Shown here piece by piece: positions 1 to 8,846 of a stretch of 64,000 nt of DNA. This DNA is from an uncultured Pedobacter sp. (GTDB lineage Bacteria; Bacteroidota; Bacteroidia; Sphingobacteriales; Sphingobacteriaceae), in the NCBI RefSeq assembly GCF_913776295.1, contig NZ_CAJYOJ010000043.1:78434-142433 (forward strand), given 5' to 3'. The position numbers and the translations under genes are program-made. The notes beneath the pieces were generated by a model that saw only the letters and a list, made by a program, of their open reading frames with translations, ran no database searches and was not told the origin of the DNA. Each line of letters starts with the position of its first letter. The stretch's first letter is position 1.

Positions 1-1314
1 TAACGGTTTTTTTACTTCCTTGGCATAAGCCAAGGCCTCCTCATAATCAAAAAAACCATCAATATTGTGTGGAATATGCAGGAAGTCAGCATATTTACGT
101 TTAGCGTGGCTGGTTGCTGCAGTCTGGTTAGATCCGCCGACATTGTCTTGTCCGATTACAAAATCCTGAGTAGAAAGCGGAGGTACCAGTGCACTTACGG
201 CTTTTAAAGGGGCTCCCCACAAGCCTGGAATAAGATAAATAGCAAAAACGAAGGTTGCTGTAGCAATAAATAACCTGGGTACCGAAACATAAGGAAGGTC
301 GCTGTCATGAGAGAACTTAATTTTTCCTAATAAGTAAACACCCAAAATTAAGGCGAGTACAATCCAGATTGCCAGGAATATCTCACGGTCTAATATGCCC
401 CAGTGGTAGGCCAAATCCGCTGTTGAAAGGAATTTCAGAGATAAACCCAATTCTAAAAACCCTAAAAAAACTTTAATTGAGTTTAACCAGCCGCCTGATT
501 TCGGCAGCCCCGTCATTAAACTTGGGAAAATAGCGAACATGGTAAAAATTAATGCCAGGGATAGCGAAAAGCCAAACATCACCACAACAGGTGTAAGCAG
601 ATCTGTATTAATGGCCACCAGAGAGGTACCAATTAAAGGACCTGTACAGGAAAAGGAAACAACCGCTAATGTTGCTGCCATAAAAAAGATTCCGCTTAAA
701 CCTTTGGCATCCGATTTTGCATCAAGCTTATTTACAAACGAGCTTGGCAGGGTAATTTCAAAAGCGCCTAAAAATGATATGCCGAAAACAATCAATATCA
801 GAAAGATAAAAATATTAAAAAAACCATCGGTTGATATTTCATTTAATGCACTGGCGCCCCAGATCAGGGTGATAATCACACCCAATCCTACATAAATTAC
901 GATAATTGATAAACCATAAATAATGGCACTTCTGATTCCTTTTGCCCTGCTTTCGGCCCTTTTGGTAAAAAAACCAACAGTAAGCGGAACCATAGGAAAA
1001 ATACATGGAAGGAAAAAGGCAGCGATACCGGCTAAGAGGCCTAAACCAAAAGTTACCCAAAGCGATTGTTTTGGAACAACTTTACCAGCTACCGTAGCTT
1101 TTTCTATTTTAAGCGTATCGTTTTTAAGGGTATCTTTTTCCACTTTAGCCTGTTTATTGGCAGCACTATCTTGTGCCGAACCTACCTCGGTAAAAACGAT
1201 ATCGTCTGGAGTGGCTGTTGCTGTGGTATCTTGTGTTACCTGGGCGTAACTCTTAACGGCTGGCCATGCAATAAACATTGCAGCCATTAATAACAATAAT
1301 AAAACCTTTTTCAT
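1..1314 (-). CDS. dsbD: Thiol:disulfide interchange protein DsbD, membrane part (partial, runs off window)
   Basis: Minus-strand frame open from an ATG at 1314 to base 1, so about 438 codons are present and the C-terminal thioredoxin-like domain lies outside. A signal-like N-terminus (MKKVLLLLLL) is followed by a Thr/Asp/Lys-rich linker and then the DsbD transmembrane domain. The two membrane cysteines are visible in FLPCIFPMVP and SFSCTGPLIG. DsbD carries electrons from cytoplasmic thioredoxin across the inner membrane to periplasmic thiol proteins. The usual N-terminal alpha domain is absent here and is encoded by the next gene upstream. The last residues seen (EALAYAKEVKKPL) lead into the usual gamma domain. 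Family assignment is secure; the end is not visible. Confidence 0.93.
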   Translation of the reverse strand, partial: MKKVLLLLLMAAMFIAWPAVKSYAQVTQDTTATATPDDIVFTEVGSAQDSAANKQAKVEKDTLKNDTLKIEKATVAGKVVPKQSLWVTFGLGLLAGIAAFFLPCIFPMVPLTVGFFTKRAESRAKGIRSAIIYGLSIIVIYVGLGVIITLIWGASALNEISTDGFFNIFIFLILIVFGISFLGAFEITLPSSFVNKLDAKSDAKGLSGIFFMAATLAVVSFSCTGPLIGTSLVAINTDLLTPVVVMFGFSLSLALIFTMFAIFPSLMTGLPKSGGWLNSIKVFLGFLELGLSLKFLSTADLAYHWGILDREIFLAIWIVLALILGVYLLGKIKFSHDSDLPYVSVPRLFIATATFVFAIYLIPGLWGAPLKAVSALVPPLSTQDFVIGQDNVGGSNQTAATSHAKRKYADFLHIPHNIDGFFDYEEALAYAKEVKKPL

Positions 1315-1407
1315 TTGTGTGTATTTTAAAACCGTGAAATTAAGAATAATTTAGAAACGATTTTTGTTTAAACTACAACACCTGGCAGATTTTACTTTAA
1401 AAAGAAA

Positions 1408-1430
1408 CAGTCCCAAAAATTCGGGACTGT
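1408..1430 (-). terminator. Rho-independent terminator after the DsbD-alpha gene
   Basis: The inverted repeat CAGTCCC...GGGACTG has a short A/T loop. Read on the minus strand it is followed by a T-rich run (TTTCTTTTT). It lies just past the stop of the gene ending at 1452 and about 95 bases before the dsbD start, so dsbD probably has its own promoter. Confidence 0.75.
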
Positions 1431-1451
1431 CTGTAAATATTTTGATGTCAA

Positions 1452-1901
1452 TTATTTAACCGGGACACTAAACTCTACTTCTTCCGGCGGAAGGCATTGT
1501 TTATCATTACAAACCATAAACTCTACCACACCTTTAACTACAGTTGTTGCCTTGTTCAGCTTAATTTTTTGCTGAAATATCACTGATTTTTCAAAGTAGC
1601 TTACATTCATTTTAAATGTACTTTCATATTTCACGATAGCTTTTGGCTCGATTGTTTTCCCTACAAGACTAAAATCTTTAGATGGAGCAAAAGTAAAAGT
1701 GGTTTTTACAGGTCCTCCGTCTTTTACATTTTGAGAATAAATGTGCCATCTATCGTCAATTGTAGCCTTTAAATAAATTATAGCTTCGGTTTTACTAACT
1801 TTCTTTGCAGAGTATGCCCAGGTTACCGGTTTTTCGATCTGAGCAAATGCACCAGCAATGGTAAAAAGTACCATTGAAAGGATCAGGGTGATTTTTTTCA
1901 T
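1452..1901 (-). CDS. Stand-alone periplasmic DsbD alpha-domain protein
   Basis: A 149-residue protein with a signal peptide (MKKITLILSMVLFTIAGAFAQ). I chose the ATG at 1901 because it begins the signal peptide and lies 7 bases after the birA stop; the longer frame begins with a non-ATG codon inside birA. The body matches the immunoglobulin-like N-terminal (alpha) domain of DsbD, ending in VCNDKQCLPPE. That is the active-site motif, with cysteines at about 131 and 136 (CX4C here, CX5C in E. coli). In E. coli this domain is fused to the membrane part and passes electrons to DsbC and CcmG. Here it is separate and next to an alpha-less dsbD, so the two probably form one split reductase. Confidence 0.85.
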   Translation of the reverse strand: MKKITLILSMVLFTIAGAFAQIEKPVTWAYSAKKVSKTEAIIYLKATIDDRWHIYSQNVKDGGPVKTTFTFAPSKDFSLVGKTIEPKAIVKYESTFKMNVSYFEKSVIFQQKIKLNKATTVVKGVVEFMVCNDKQCLPPEEVEFSVPVK

Positions 1902-1908
1902 TTGTGTT

Positions 1909-2685
1909 TTATTTTGTGTGTATAAATTCAATTTCTTTAAAGTTAAAAATTTTTAACCCATTTTTTGTATTAACTTTTAACCTGCCGTTATCTTCAACTC
2001 CCTCAATTGCTCCTTCAAAAATCTCTCCGTTGTGCCTATATAACGCTTTAACCTGGTAATTGTACAGCTTTGCAAGGTAATCATTTTGTAAAATACTGTA
2101 TTTTCCTGCCCTCAAAATTAAGTAGTATTTTTCCATAAACATGAATATTTTCTGCATAATATCCATTAAAGGCACCTCTTTTTGTAAAATTTGAACGAGG
2201 GAAGTGGCTCGGTCACTGATGTTTTCTGAAAATTCCAATTGATTCACATTTAAGCCGATGCCAATTACCGATGACTTAAAAACACTACCTGTCAGTGTAT
2301 TTTCAATTAATATGCCGCCCAGCTTCTTATCAAGGTAATAGATATCGTTAGGCCATTTTACCATTATCCCCTCCGGTATAAAACAAGATAAAGTGTCGCT
2401 AACGGCTAAGCTAACCGCCATATTTAAAGAAAACTGCCTGTCGAGCGGCAAAAAAGAAGGCTTCAAATATATACTTGTACTAATATTTTTTCCTTCTTGT
2501 GTTTGCCACACACTTTCTTGCTGCCCTCTTCCGGCAAATTGATGGTCTGCCATAATTACAGTCCCTTCAGCTAATGGCTCGGATTTTGACACCAGATTTT
2601 TCAAAAAGTTATTAGTAGAATCAACTTCTTTTAATTTGATTAAATTTTGACCAACAAATAGTGTTGAAAAAGTGTTATTTTGCAA
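1909..2685 (-). CDS. birA: Biotin--[acetyl-CoA-carboxylase] ligase, catalytic domain only
   Basis: A 258-residue biotin protein ligase that attaches biotin to the carboxyl carrier protein of acetyl-CoA carboxylase. Visible motifs are the substrate-recognition stretch EVDSTNNFLKNL near the N-terminus, GRGQQESVW (the GRGRRG-type biotinyl-AMP loop), VKWPNDIYY and KLGGILIE. The DNA-binding helix-turn-helix of E. coli BirA is missing, so it should not act as a repressor. The start is a TTG; no ATG lies between it and the catalytic core. It is divergent from rsfS and forms an operon with the DsbD-alpha gene, 7 bases downstream. Confidence 0.92.
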   Translation of the reverse strand: MQNNTFSTLFVGQNLIKLKEVDSTNNFLKNLVSKSEPLAEGTVIMADHQFAGRGQQESVWQTQEGKNISTSIYLKPSFLPLDRQFSLNMAVSLAVSDTLSCFIPEGIMVKWPNDIYYLDKKLGGILIENTLTGSVFKSSVIGIGLNVNQLEFSENISDRATSLVQILQKEVPLMDIMQKIFMFMEKYYLILRAGKYSILQNDYLAKLYNYQVKALYRHNGEIFEGAIEGVEDNGRLKVNTKNGLKIFNFKEIEFIHTK

Positions 2686-2729
2686 GTGTTGAATTTATAA
2701 TATTGTAATTCCAAAATTAAAGCATTTTA

Positions 2730-3104
2730 ATGGTAAAAAAGAAAATAGTAGCCCTTTCTACATACCTTTCTGAATTGGCCGTTCACGGCATACAAGAGAA
2801 AAAAGGAGAAGATATTGTGCGGTTAGATCTTAGAAATATTCATACTTCAGTAGCTGATTACTTTATTATAGCGAGTGCCAACTCTGCTACCCAGGTAAAA
2901 GCTATTGCCGATAGTGTAGAAAAAGAAATATGTAAGGCCACTCAGGCCGACCCGAGACATAAGGAAGGTTTCGAATCAGCAGATTGGATCATTCTTGATT
3001 ATTTCGATGTGGTTGTGCACATCTTTAAAACTGAAAAGCGCCACTTTTATGGCATTGAAGAACTTTGGGGGGATGCAGAAAGCACAAATTTTCAAAGCGC
3101 ATAA
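2730..3104 (+). CDS. rsfS: Ribosome silencing factor RsfS
   Basis: A 124-residue RsfS/Iojap protein, full length for the family. It binds ribosomal protein L14 and blocks joining of the subunits when nutrients are short. Diagnostic stretches are VRLDLRNIHTSVADYFIIASANSA, GFESADWIILDYFDVVVHIF and HFYGIEELWGDAE. It is 28 bases upstream of ftsH on the same strand and probably co-transcribed with it, an arrangement frequently seen in Bacteroidota. It is divergent from birA, with a 44-base gap that must hold both promoters. Confidence 0.95.
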   Translation: MVKKKIVALSTYLSELAVHGIQEKKGEDIVRLDLRNIHTSVADYFIIASANSATQVKAIADSVEKEICKATQADPRHKEGFESADWIILDYFDVVVHIFKTEKRHFYGIEELWGDAESTNFQSA

Positions 3105-3132
3105 CCTAATAGAACCATTTTGACAAAAAAAA

Positions 3133-5151
3133 ATGAACGACAATCAAAATAATAACGAAAGACAGGGAAGAAGAGTTCCAAACATTCCTAAAAAACCACA
3201 AAAAGGATCAAAATTTAATATTTTCTGGGTATATGCAGCCATTATTATAGCCATTATTGCTGCACAGTTTTTATTTACCAGCGATGGGGGTAAGGAGGTA
3301 ACCTATCAAACATTTGAACAACAGATGTTGCTGAAAGGTGACGTACAGAAGGTAGTTGCTTATAAATCCGACGATTTGGTTCGTGTAGAAGTTTATATTA
3401 AAAAAGATAGTTTAGATAAAAAGAAACTATACGATGCATACAAGAGCAAAAGTACTTTTAACGTAAACAATGCCGCAAGTCCTGTTGTATTTTTCAATGC
3501 CGGAACAATGGATGGACTGGATAAACAACTTGCCGATTCGCAAAAAGACCTTCCAGCTAACCAACCAAGGATATTGGCAGAAAAAACCAGCCGCAGCAAT
3601 CCGTTGGCAAGCTGGTTCTTAAGCATCATTTTACCTGTACTGCTTTTAATCGGTTTCTGGATTTTTATGATGCGCAGGATGGGTGGTGGTGCCGGCGGTG
3701 GCGGCCAGATTTTCAGTATAGGAAAATCTAAAGCGACGCTGTTTGACAAAGAAAGCCAGGTAAACATCACTTTTAACGATGTTGCAGGTTTAGAAGAGGC
3801 TAAAACAGAGGTAATGGAAATTGTAGATTTCCTTAAAAACCCTAAAAAGTATACTGATCTGGGTGGAAAAATACCTAAAGGAGCTTTATTGGTAGGTTCG
3901 CCAGGTACAGGAAAAACCTTATTGGCCAAAGCCGTTGCTGGCGAGGCTCAGGTTCCTTTCTTTTCGCTATCAGGTTCTGATTTTGTAGAAATGTTTGTTG
4001 GAGTTGGTGCATCCCGTGTGCGCGACTTATTTAAACAGGCAAAAGATAAATCTCCTTGTATCATCTTTATTGATGAGATTGATGCTATCGGCCGTGCCCG
4101 TGGTAAAAATGGCGTAATGGGTGGGAATGATGAACGTGAAAACACCTTAAACCAGCTTTTGGTTGAAATGGATGGTTTTGGCACCAATACACATGTGATC
4201 ATTCTTGCTGCTACGAACCGTGCTGATGTTTTAGATAAAGCATTATTAAGAGCTGGAAGGTTCGACAGACAGATTTACGTTGATTTACCGGACGTTATAG
4301 AACGTAAGCAGATTTTTGAAGTACACATTGCTCCACTTAAAAAATCAGAAGAGCTTGATACCGAATTTTTAGCTAAACAAACGCCAGGATTCTCTGGTGC
4401 AGATATTGCAAACGTTTGTAACGAAGCGGCATTAATTGCAGCGCGTAAAAACAAATCATCTGTTGATAAGCAAGATTTCTTAGATGCTGTAGACAGAATT
4501 GTAGGTGGTTTAGAAAAGAAAAATAAAATCATCACACCTGCAGAAAAACGTGCCATTGCGATTCACGAGGCTGGTCACGCTACTGTAAGCTGGTTGTTGG
4601 AACACGCTGCGCCTTTGGTTAAGGTTACCATTGTGCCACGTGGACAAAGCTTAGGGGCAGCCTGGTACCTGCCGGAAGAGCGTTTAATTGTTCGCCCTCA
4701 CCAAATGCTCGACGAAATGTGTGCAACAATGGGGGGTAGAGCGGCTGAAAAAGTAATGTTCGATACCATTTCTACCGGTGCACTTAGCGATTTGGAGAAG
4801 GTAAATAAACAAGCCAGGGCAATGGTTACCATTTATGGTTTAAATGATAAATTAGGAAATATTACTTATTATGATTCATCTGGTCAGAATGAATATAACT
4901 TCTCAAAACCATATTCTGAGGACACCGCTTTAACGATTGATAAAGAAATTTCAGCATTAATTGAGGGTCAATACCAAAGGGCCATTCAATTATTGGAAGA
5001 AAATAAGGATAAACTGATCCAGTTAGCCGACATCCTGATCGAAAAAGAAGTTTTATTTAAAGATGATTTAGAACTAATTTTTGGTAAGAGATTATTCGAA
5101 AATCAAGGTGAAAGTGGAAATCCCGGACACATTAAGCCAGTTGAGGCCTAA
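3133..5151 (+). CDS. ftsH: ATP-dependent zinc metalloprotease FtsH
   Basis: A 672-residue membrane AAA+ protease that degrades misfolded membrane proteins and short-lived regulators. Order: a cytoplasmic Asn/Gln/Lys-rich N-terminus, a first transmembrane helix (about 29-48), a periplasmic domain, a second helix (about 160-178), then a glycine-rich GGGAGGGGQ linker. The AAA module has Walker A GSPGTGKT (about 255), Walker B IIFIDEIDAIG and the second region of homology ATNRADVLDKALLRAGRFD. The zinc site is HEAGH at about 478. Length and motif order are complete. It is followed by a strong terminator. Confidence 0.98.
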   Translation: MNDNQNNNERQGRRVPNIPKKPQKGSKFNIFWVYAAIIIAIIAAQFLFTSDGGKEVTYQTFEQQMLLKGDVQKVVAYKSDDLVRVEVYIKKDSLDKKKLYDAYKSKSTFNVNNAASPVVFFNAGTMDGLDKQLADSQKDLPANQPRILAEKTSRSNPLASWFLSIILPVLLLIGFWIFMMRRMGGGAGGGGQIFSIGKSKATLFDKESQVNITFNDVAGLEEAKTEVMEIVDFLKNPKKYTDLGGKIPKGALLVGSPGTGKTLLAKAVAGEAQVPFFSLSGSDFVEMFVGVGASRVRDLFKQAKDKSPCIIFIDEIDAIGRARGKNGVMGGNDERENTLNQLLVEMDGFGTNTHVIILAATNRADVLDKALLRAGRFDRQIYVDLPDVIERKQIFEVHIAPLKKSEELDTEFLAKQTPGFSGADIANVCNEAALIAARKNKSSVDKQDFLDAVDRIVGGLEKKNKIITPAEKRAIAIHEAGHATVSWLLEHAAPLVKVTIVPRGQSLGAAWYLPEERLIVRPHQMLDEMCATMGGRAAEKVMFDTISTGALSDLEKVNKQARAMVTIYGLNDKLGNITYYDSSGQNEYNFSKPYSEDTALTIDKEISALIEGQYQRAIQLLEENKDKLIQLADILIEKEVLFKDDLELIFGKRLFENQGESGNPGHIKPVEA

Positions 5152-5176
5152 ATAAATAAATTCTATTATTACATTT

Positions 5177-5212
5177 GCTACCCTGGTCTAATCATTAGGG
5201 TAGCTTTTTTTT
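5177..5212 (+). terminator. Rho-independent terminator of rsfS-ftsH
   Basis: A 7-bp perfect stem (GCTACCC / GGGTAGC) is followed by eight T residues. It ends only 3 bases before the ATG of the next gene, so that gene needs either read-through or a promoter overlapping this element. Confidence 0.88.
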
Positions 5213-5215
5213 ATA

Positions 5216-5860
5216 ATGAAGGATAATACGACAGCGAAAGAACAAATACTGAAAAAGATAAGGAAGGCTCTATTAGAAAAGCGCGAAAATCCCTATCCTA
5301 ATTTAGAAGAAAGTCCATTGTATAAAAAAAATACCGATGAGCTGGAAATATTATTTGCTGAACAGCTTACGGCTATATCCGGCAATTTTATCTTCTGCGA
5401 AGACGGGATCGATTTTTTTGAGAATATGTTGCAGCTGGCCGATAAGTTTAAATGGCGGAAAATATATTGCTGGGAACCCGAGCTACAACAGTTTCTAAGC
5501 AAATATGAGTTTCCTTTTTACCAAACCGACAAGGATTTTGATCAGGCTGAAGTAGGTATTACCTTATGCGAAGCCTTAATTGCCCGAAATGGAAGCGTAA
5601 TGGTTAGCAACAGCAGTGCCGCTGGCAGGAGATTAAGTATTTTCCCACATCACCATATCGTGATCGCCAAAACCAGTCAGTTGGTTTTAGATCTTAAAGA
5701 TGCCTTTCTGTTATTGAAAAACAAATATGGCAACCAGCTTCCATCTATGATCAGTAATATTACAGGTCCGAGCAGAACAGCAGATATCGAAAAAACACTG
5801 GTTTTAGGCGCTCATGGCCCTAAAGAGCTTTTTGTATTCCTGATTGACGATTTCAGTTAA
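5216..5860 (+). CDS. LUD domain protein (LutC/YkgG family)
   Basis: A 214-residue protein of the LUD family, which includes LutC of the lactate-utilisation LutABC complex. The hallmark stretches are LCEALIARNGSVMVSNSS, the HHHIVIAK strand, and the C-terminal GPSRTADIEKTLVLGAHGPKELFVFLID. No lutA or lutB lies nearby. In Bacteroidota single LUD genes are often found after ftsH, so a role in lactate oxidation is not implied here. The start lies immediately after the ftsH terminator. Family is certain; the substrate is unknown. Confidence 0.85.
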   Translation: MKDNTTAKEQILKKIRKALLEKRENPYPNLEESPLYKKNTDELEILFAEQLTAISGNFIFCEDGIDFFENMLQLADKFKWRKIYCWEPELQQFLSKYEFPFYQTDKDFDQAEVGITLCEALIARNGSVMVSNSSAAGRRLSIFPHHHIVIAKTSQLVLDLKDAFLLLKNKYGNQLPSMISNITGPSRTADIEKTLVLGAHGPKELFVFLIDDFS

Positions 5861-6043
5861 CTATTGCTGTTTTTATTTTAAAATTTATAAGCAGGTTCGG
5901 TTCTTCTGCAGATTACCCAAAAACTATTGATCGCTTTTAACACTTTTGATATCCATCGTAAAAATAGGTTACAAAGTAAATGTGATGGAAGAAAGCAGGA
6001 TTATTAAACTTTACGCTTGAAAATAAGCTACGCTGAATTGCAA

Positions 6044-6051
6044 TATATTTG
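6044..6051 (+). promoter_or_regulatory. Bacteroidota -7 promoter box (TATATTTG) before the ketosynthase gene
   Basis: Matches the TAnnTTTG consensus. The best upstream TTG is 24 bases away, slightly longer than the usual 19-21, so only the -7 half is convincing. It lies 63 bases before the ATG at 6115 and makes the upstream alternative start at 6049 unlikely. Confidence 0.4.
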
Positions 6052-6114
6052 CGACTACCGAATATTATTGGTATTTTTATACTACATACCGTTTTAGTAT
6101 GCGGTATTATAATT

Positions 6115-7191
6115 ATGAGCAAGGTAACCAATACAATAATTTCAGGAACCGGTAGTTACATTCCGGACAATATCGTTTCCGGCGAGAAGTTTTTAGAATC
6201 TACGTTTTTCGAAAATGGTAATCGTATTGATAGAGAAAATGCAGAAATCATTAGTAAATTTTCAGAAATTACCGAAATTGTTGAGCGCAGATATGCTTGT
6301 CCAGACCAACTAAATAACCACATCGGCGCAAAAGCTGCGGCTAAGGCGATTGAAGATGCCGGAATAGATAAAGAAACTCTAGATTACATTATCTTCTGTC
6401 ATAACTTCGGCGACATTCCTACCGGAAGCAACCGCACCGATGTATTACCTTCATTAGCCGCTAAAGTGAAACAGCAGCTGGGAATTATAAATCCAGACTG
6501 CGTTGCCTATGATATCATTTTTGGTTGCCCCGGATGGGTTCAAGGCGCAATACAGGCCGATTATTATATCAAAAGCGGAGATGCCAAGCGGGTTATGGTT
6601 ATTGGTGCAGAAACTTTAAGCCGTATTATTGATCCGCATGACCGTGACAGTATGATCTTTTCGGATGGTGCCGGAGCGGTAATTTTCGAAGCAGAAGAAG
6701 CCGCAGAAAAACGAGGGATACTTGCCCATAAAACAGAAACCCATGCCGTGAATTATGGTCATTTATTAACCATGGGCAAAGGATCTAATCCAGATGAAAA
6801 CAGTGGAAACTTTTACCTGAAAATGAACGGACGTAAACTCTATGAATTTGCGGTAATTCAGGTGCCACAGGTTATTAAAAAAGCCATAGACAAAGCAGGT
6901 TTAAGTGTTGACGATATCAGCATCGTATTCGTACATCAGGCCAATGGCAAAATGGATACGGCGATCATGAAACGTCTGTTCAAACTTTATGGTAAAGATA
7001 CCGTGCCGGAAAAATTAGTTCCAATGACCATTTCGTGGTTAGGAAACAGTTCCGTTGCCACGGTACCAACTTTGTTAGACCTGGTCTTAAAAGGAGAAGT
7101 GCAAGGCTATAATGTTAATCCTGGCGATGTAGCGGTATTTGCCTCAGTAGGGGCAGGCATGCACATTAATGCTTTTATACATCGTTTTTAA
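6115..7191 (+). CDS. 3-oxoacyl-ACP synthase III family protein (FabH-like)
   Basis: A 358-residue thiolase-fold condensing enzyme. FabH-type enzymes join acyl-CoA to malonyl-ACP to start fatty acid or related acyl chain synthesis. The catalytic triad can be seen: Cys in IIFGCPGWVQ, His in VFVHQANGKM and Asn in WLGNSSVATVP. I chose the ATG at 6115 (MSKVTNTIISGTGSYIP) because the extra residues of the longer frame do not fit the family and a promoter box lies within or before them. It stands alone, not in a fatty acid operon, so it may serve a specialised lipid or pigment pathway. Its stop overlaps the convergent TPR gene by 3 bases. Confidence 0.88.
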   Translation: MSKVTNTIISGTGSYIPDNIVSGEKFLESTFFENGNRIDRENAEIISKFSEITEIVERRYACPDQLNNHIGAKAAAKAIEDAGIDKETLDYIIFCHNFGDIPTGSNRTDVLPSLAAKVKQQLGIINPDCVAYDIIFGCPGWVQGAIQADYYIKSGDAKRVMVIGAETLSRIIDPHDRDSMIFSDGAGAVIFEAEEAAEKRGILAHKTETHAVNYGHLLTMGKGSNPDENSGNFYLKMNGRKLYEFAVIQVPQVIKKAIDKAGLSVDDISIVFVHQANGKMDTAIMKRLFKLYGKDTVPEKLVPMTISWLGNSSVATVPTLLDLVLKGEVQGYNVNPGDVAVFASVGAGMHINAFIHRF

Positions 7192-8675
7192 TTGGCTAAG
7201 CGCTTTAACCCCGCCCTGGCCTGGCTTTCAATACTGCTTTCAAACTCATGATTTTTCATGGCAATAGCCGTATTGAAAGCCTCTTTCGCTTTCGCTATGT
7301 TTTTCCTTCTTTCATAAATCTTGCCCATCTGCACTGCAGCATTTGCAGCAAAATAATATCTCAGGTTTCTCCCTCTCTCAATCGTTTCCTGATAGGCGGT
7401 TAATGCCTGATCATCTTTCCCCAGATCATCATAAATTCTACCTAAACGGTAGCTTAGTTCAGTCCTGTCTTTGTCGTTAGTATAGTCTGCTGCCTTTTTG
7501 TTGTCAATTATTTGCAGGGCCCTGCTTAAATAACCACCATCAAACAATAGCCTGGCTTTTAAGAGATCAATGTTTGGTACTACTGCCGATGCTTCTGCCT
7601 TGGCCTGCTTATCTTTTTCCATATAAGTATAACCATTGTTAACAGCTTTGCCCGCAAATGCCGTATATGCTGCTTTATCTCCTTTAAGAAGCGCGATCCA
7701 ACCCAAATGAAGGTAAGCATCCTTTACAAAATTTACGCCCTTAGTGGCCTGCAAAAACCGGCTAAAATACGTGCCGGCATTGAGATCTAGTTTATTTAAA
7801 TGCGCAATTCCTTCCAAATAATCAAGATAAGGGAACGGCTGGTAAACACCTCCCTGTGGCCGCCTGGCCAAAATCGAAATGGCTTCTTCACTATGCCCGT
7901 TTTTAATGCACACATAACTCTGCAAATAACTTTTCAACAAACTGGTATCGGCTATCCGATCGGTATACTTCATGGTTTTGGCATATGCCTGCGGACTATG
8001 GGCCACATCTGTTAAAACATAGGCATAATAAAATACCACTTCTTCGTAAAAAGGTTCATAAGCTGATTTTGGTAAGTTATCCGCTAATTTTTCGAACACA
8101 GCCAAACCGCTCTGCAGGTTTCCCTTAATGCCGAAGGTTGAAAGTGCCGTTTTCAAAGTGCCATCGGGAAGGTTTCCCAATACAGCATTGATCAATCCCA
8201 AACCTTTTAAGTTCAGGTGAAAATTTGGGAATTTTTTATGGTTATCCTGCAAAAGACTGTTGGCTCTTTTAACTTCCATAGCTGCATTAAAATACTCTCC
8301 AAAGCGTCCGCGTATGAGTGCCCATTGTAAATTGATCTCCGCCTGGGCATAAAGATAGTATGGCGAATTTTTATCGTCATCGCTTATTTGGTCCAAACGT
8401 TTAGATTTATTTCCTTTCAAACGGTCAAAGTCAGCTTTGCTTTCTGAAGTGAGTACGGTAAAATAATCAACATAATTTTCAAGAAGCGGAATAATGGAAT
8501 TATTGGGGTGCTGTTTCTTCTCTGTTGAGATATAAGCCCGCGCATTGCCCAACTTAAGCTCGAATATGCTTTTATAAGCATTTAAGCAGTTATTATTAAA
8601 GTCGAAATTTGCAAGTGAAAACAAAGGAGAGAAGAGCAGGAGAGACGTTATAAAAAAACGGAAGCTTTTATTCAT
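7188..8675 (-). CDS. Secreted TPR-repeat protein, function unknown
   Basis: A 495-residue protein with a signal peptide (MNKSFRFFITSLLLFSPLFSLA) and no later membrane segment, so probably periplasmic. The C-terminal half carries tetratricopeptide-like helical pairs such as YRLGRIYDDLGKDDQALTAYQETIERG and AVQMGKIYERRKNIAKAKEAFNTAI. Such proteins act as protein-binding scaffolds. No catalytic motif is visible. Its stop codon overlaps that of the convergent ketosynthase gene with no terminator between them. It stands alone and I cannot name a partner. Confidence 0.78.
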   Translation of the reverse strand: MNKSFRFFITSLLLFSPLFSLANFDFNNNCLNAYKSIFELKLGNARAYISTEKKQHPNNSIIPLLENYVDYFTVLTSESKADFDRLKGNKSKRLDQISDDDKNSPYYLYAQAEINLQWALIRGRFGEYFNAAMEVKRANSLLQDNHKKFPNFHLNLKGLGLINAVLGNLPDGTLKTALSTFGIKGNLQSGLAVFEKLADNLPKSAYEPFYEEVVFYYAYVLTDVAHSPQAYAKTMKYTDRIADTSLLKSYLQSYVCIKNGHSEEAISILARRPQGGVYQPFPYLDYLEGIAHLNKLDLNAGTYFSRFLQATKGVNFVKDAYLHLGWIALLKGDKAAYTAFAGKAVNNGYTYMEKDKQAKAEASAVVPNIDLLKARLLFDGGYLSRALQIIDNKKAADYTNDKDRTELSYRLGRIYDDLGKDDQALTAYQETIERGRNLRYYFAANAAVQMGKIYERRKNIAKAKEAFNTAIAMKNHEFESSIESQARAGLKRLAN

Positions 8676-8801
8676 CAGGGATTCTATTTCGGTTTGGTTC
8701 TACGCTGCTACAAGAGCTTCACATTTGAACAAATATACATTAAACGCCAAAATCATACTCTTGTTTTGAGTAAGTCCAAGAAAACAGGGCTTAAACCAAA
8801 A

Positions 8802-8824
8802 ACGTCCCGATTAAATCGGGACGT
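8802..8824 (-). terminator. Terminator after the zinc-ribbon gene
   Basis: A 10-bp perfect stem (ACGTCCCGAT / ATCGGGACGT) with a 3-base loop, followed on the minus strand by TTTTGGTTT. It lies 23 bases past the stop of the gene ending at 8847. Confidence 0.78.
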
Positions 8825-8846
8825 CCAAATAGTTTTGTAATTTAGC

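Noticed and set aside
839..1290. Small open frames on both strands over the dsbD start
   Set aside because: They overlap dsbD, whose translation shows clear transmembrane and cysteine motifs in a single open frame.
3393..4556. Minus-strand open frames inside ftsH
   Set aside because: They are antisense shadows of a strongly conserved protease gene and have no protein-like character.
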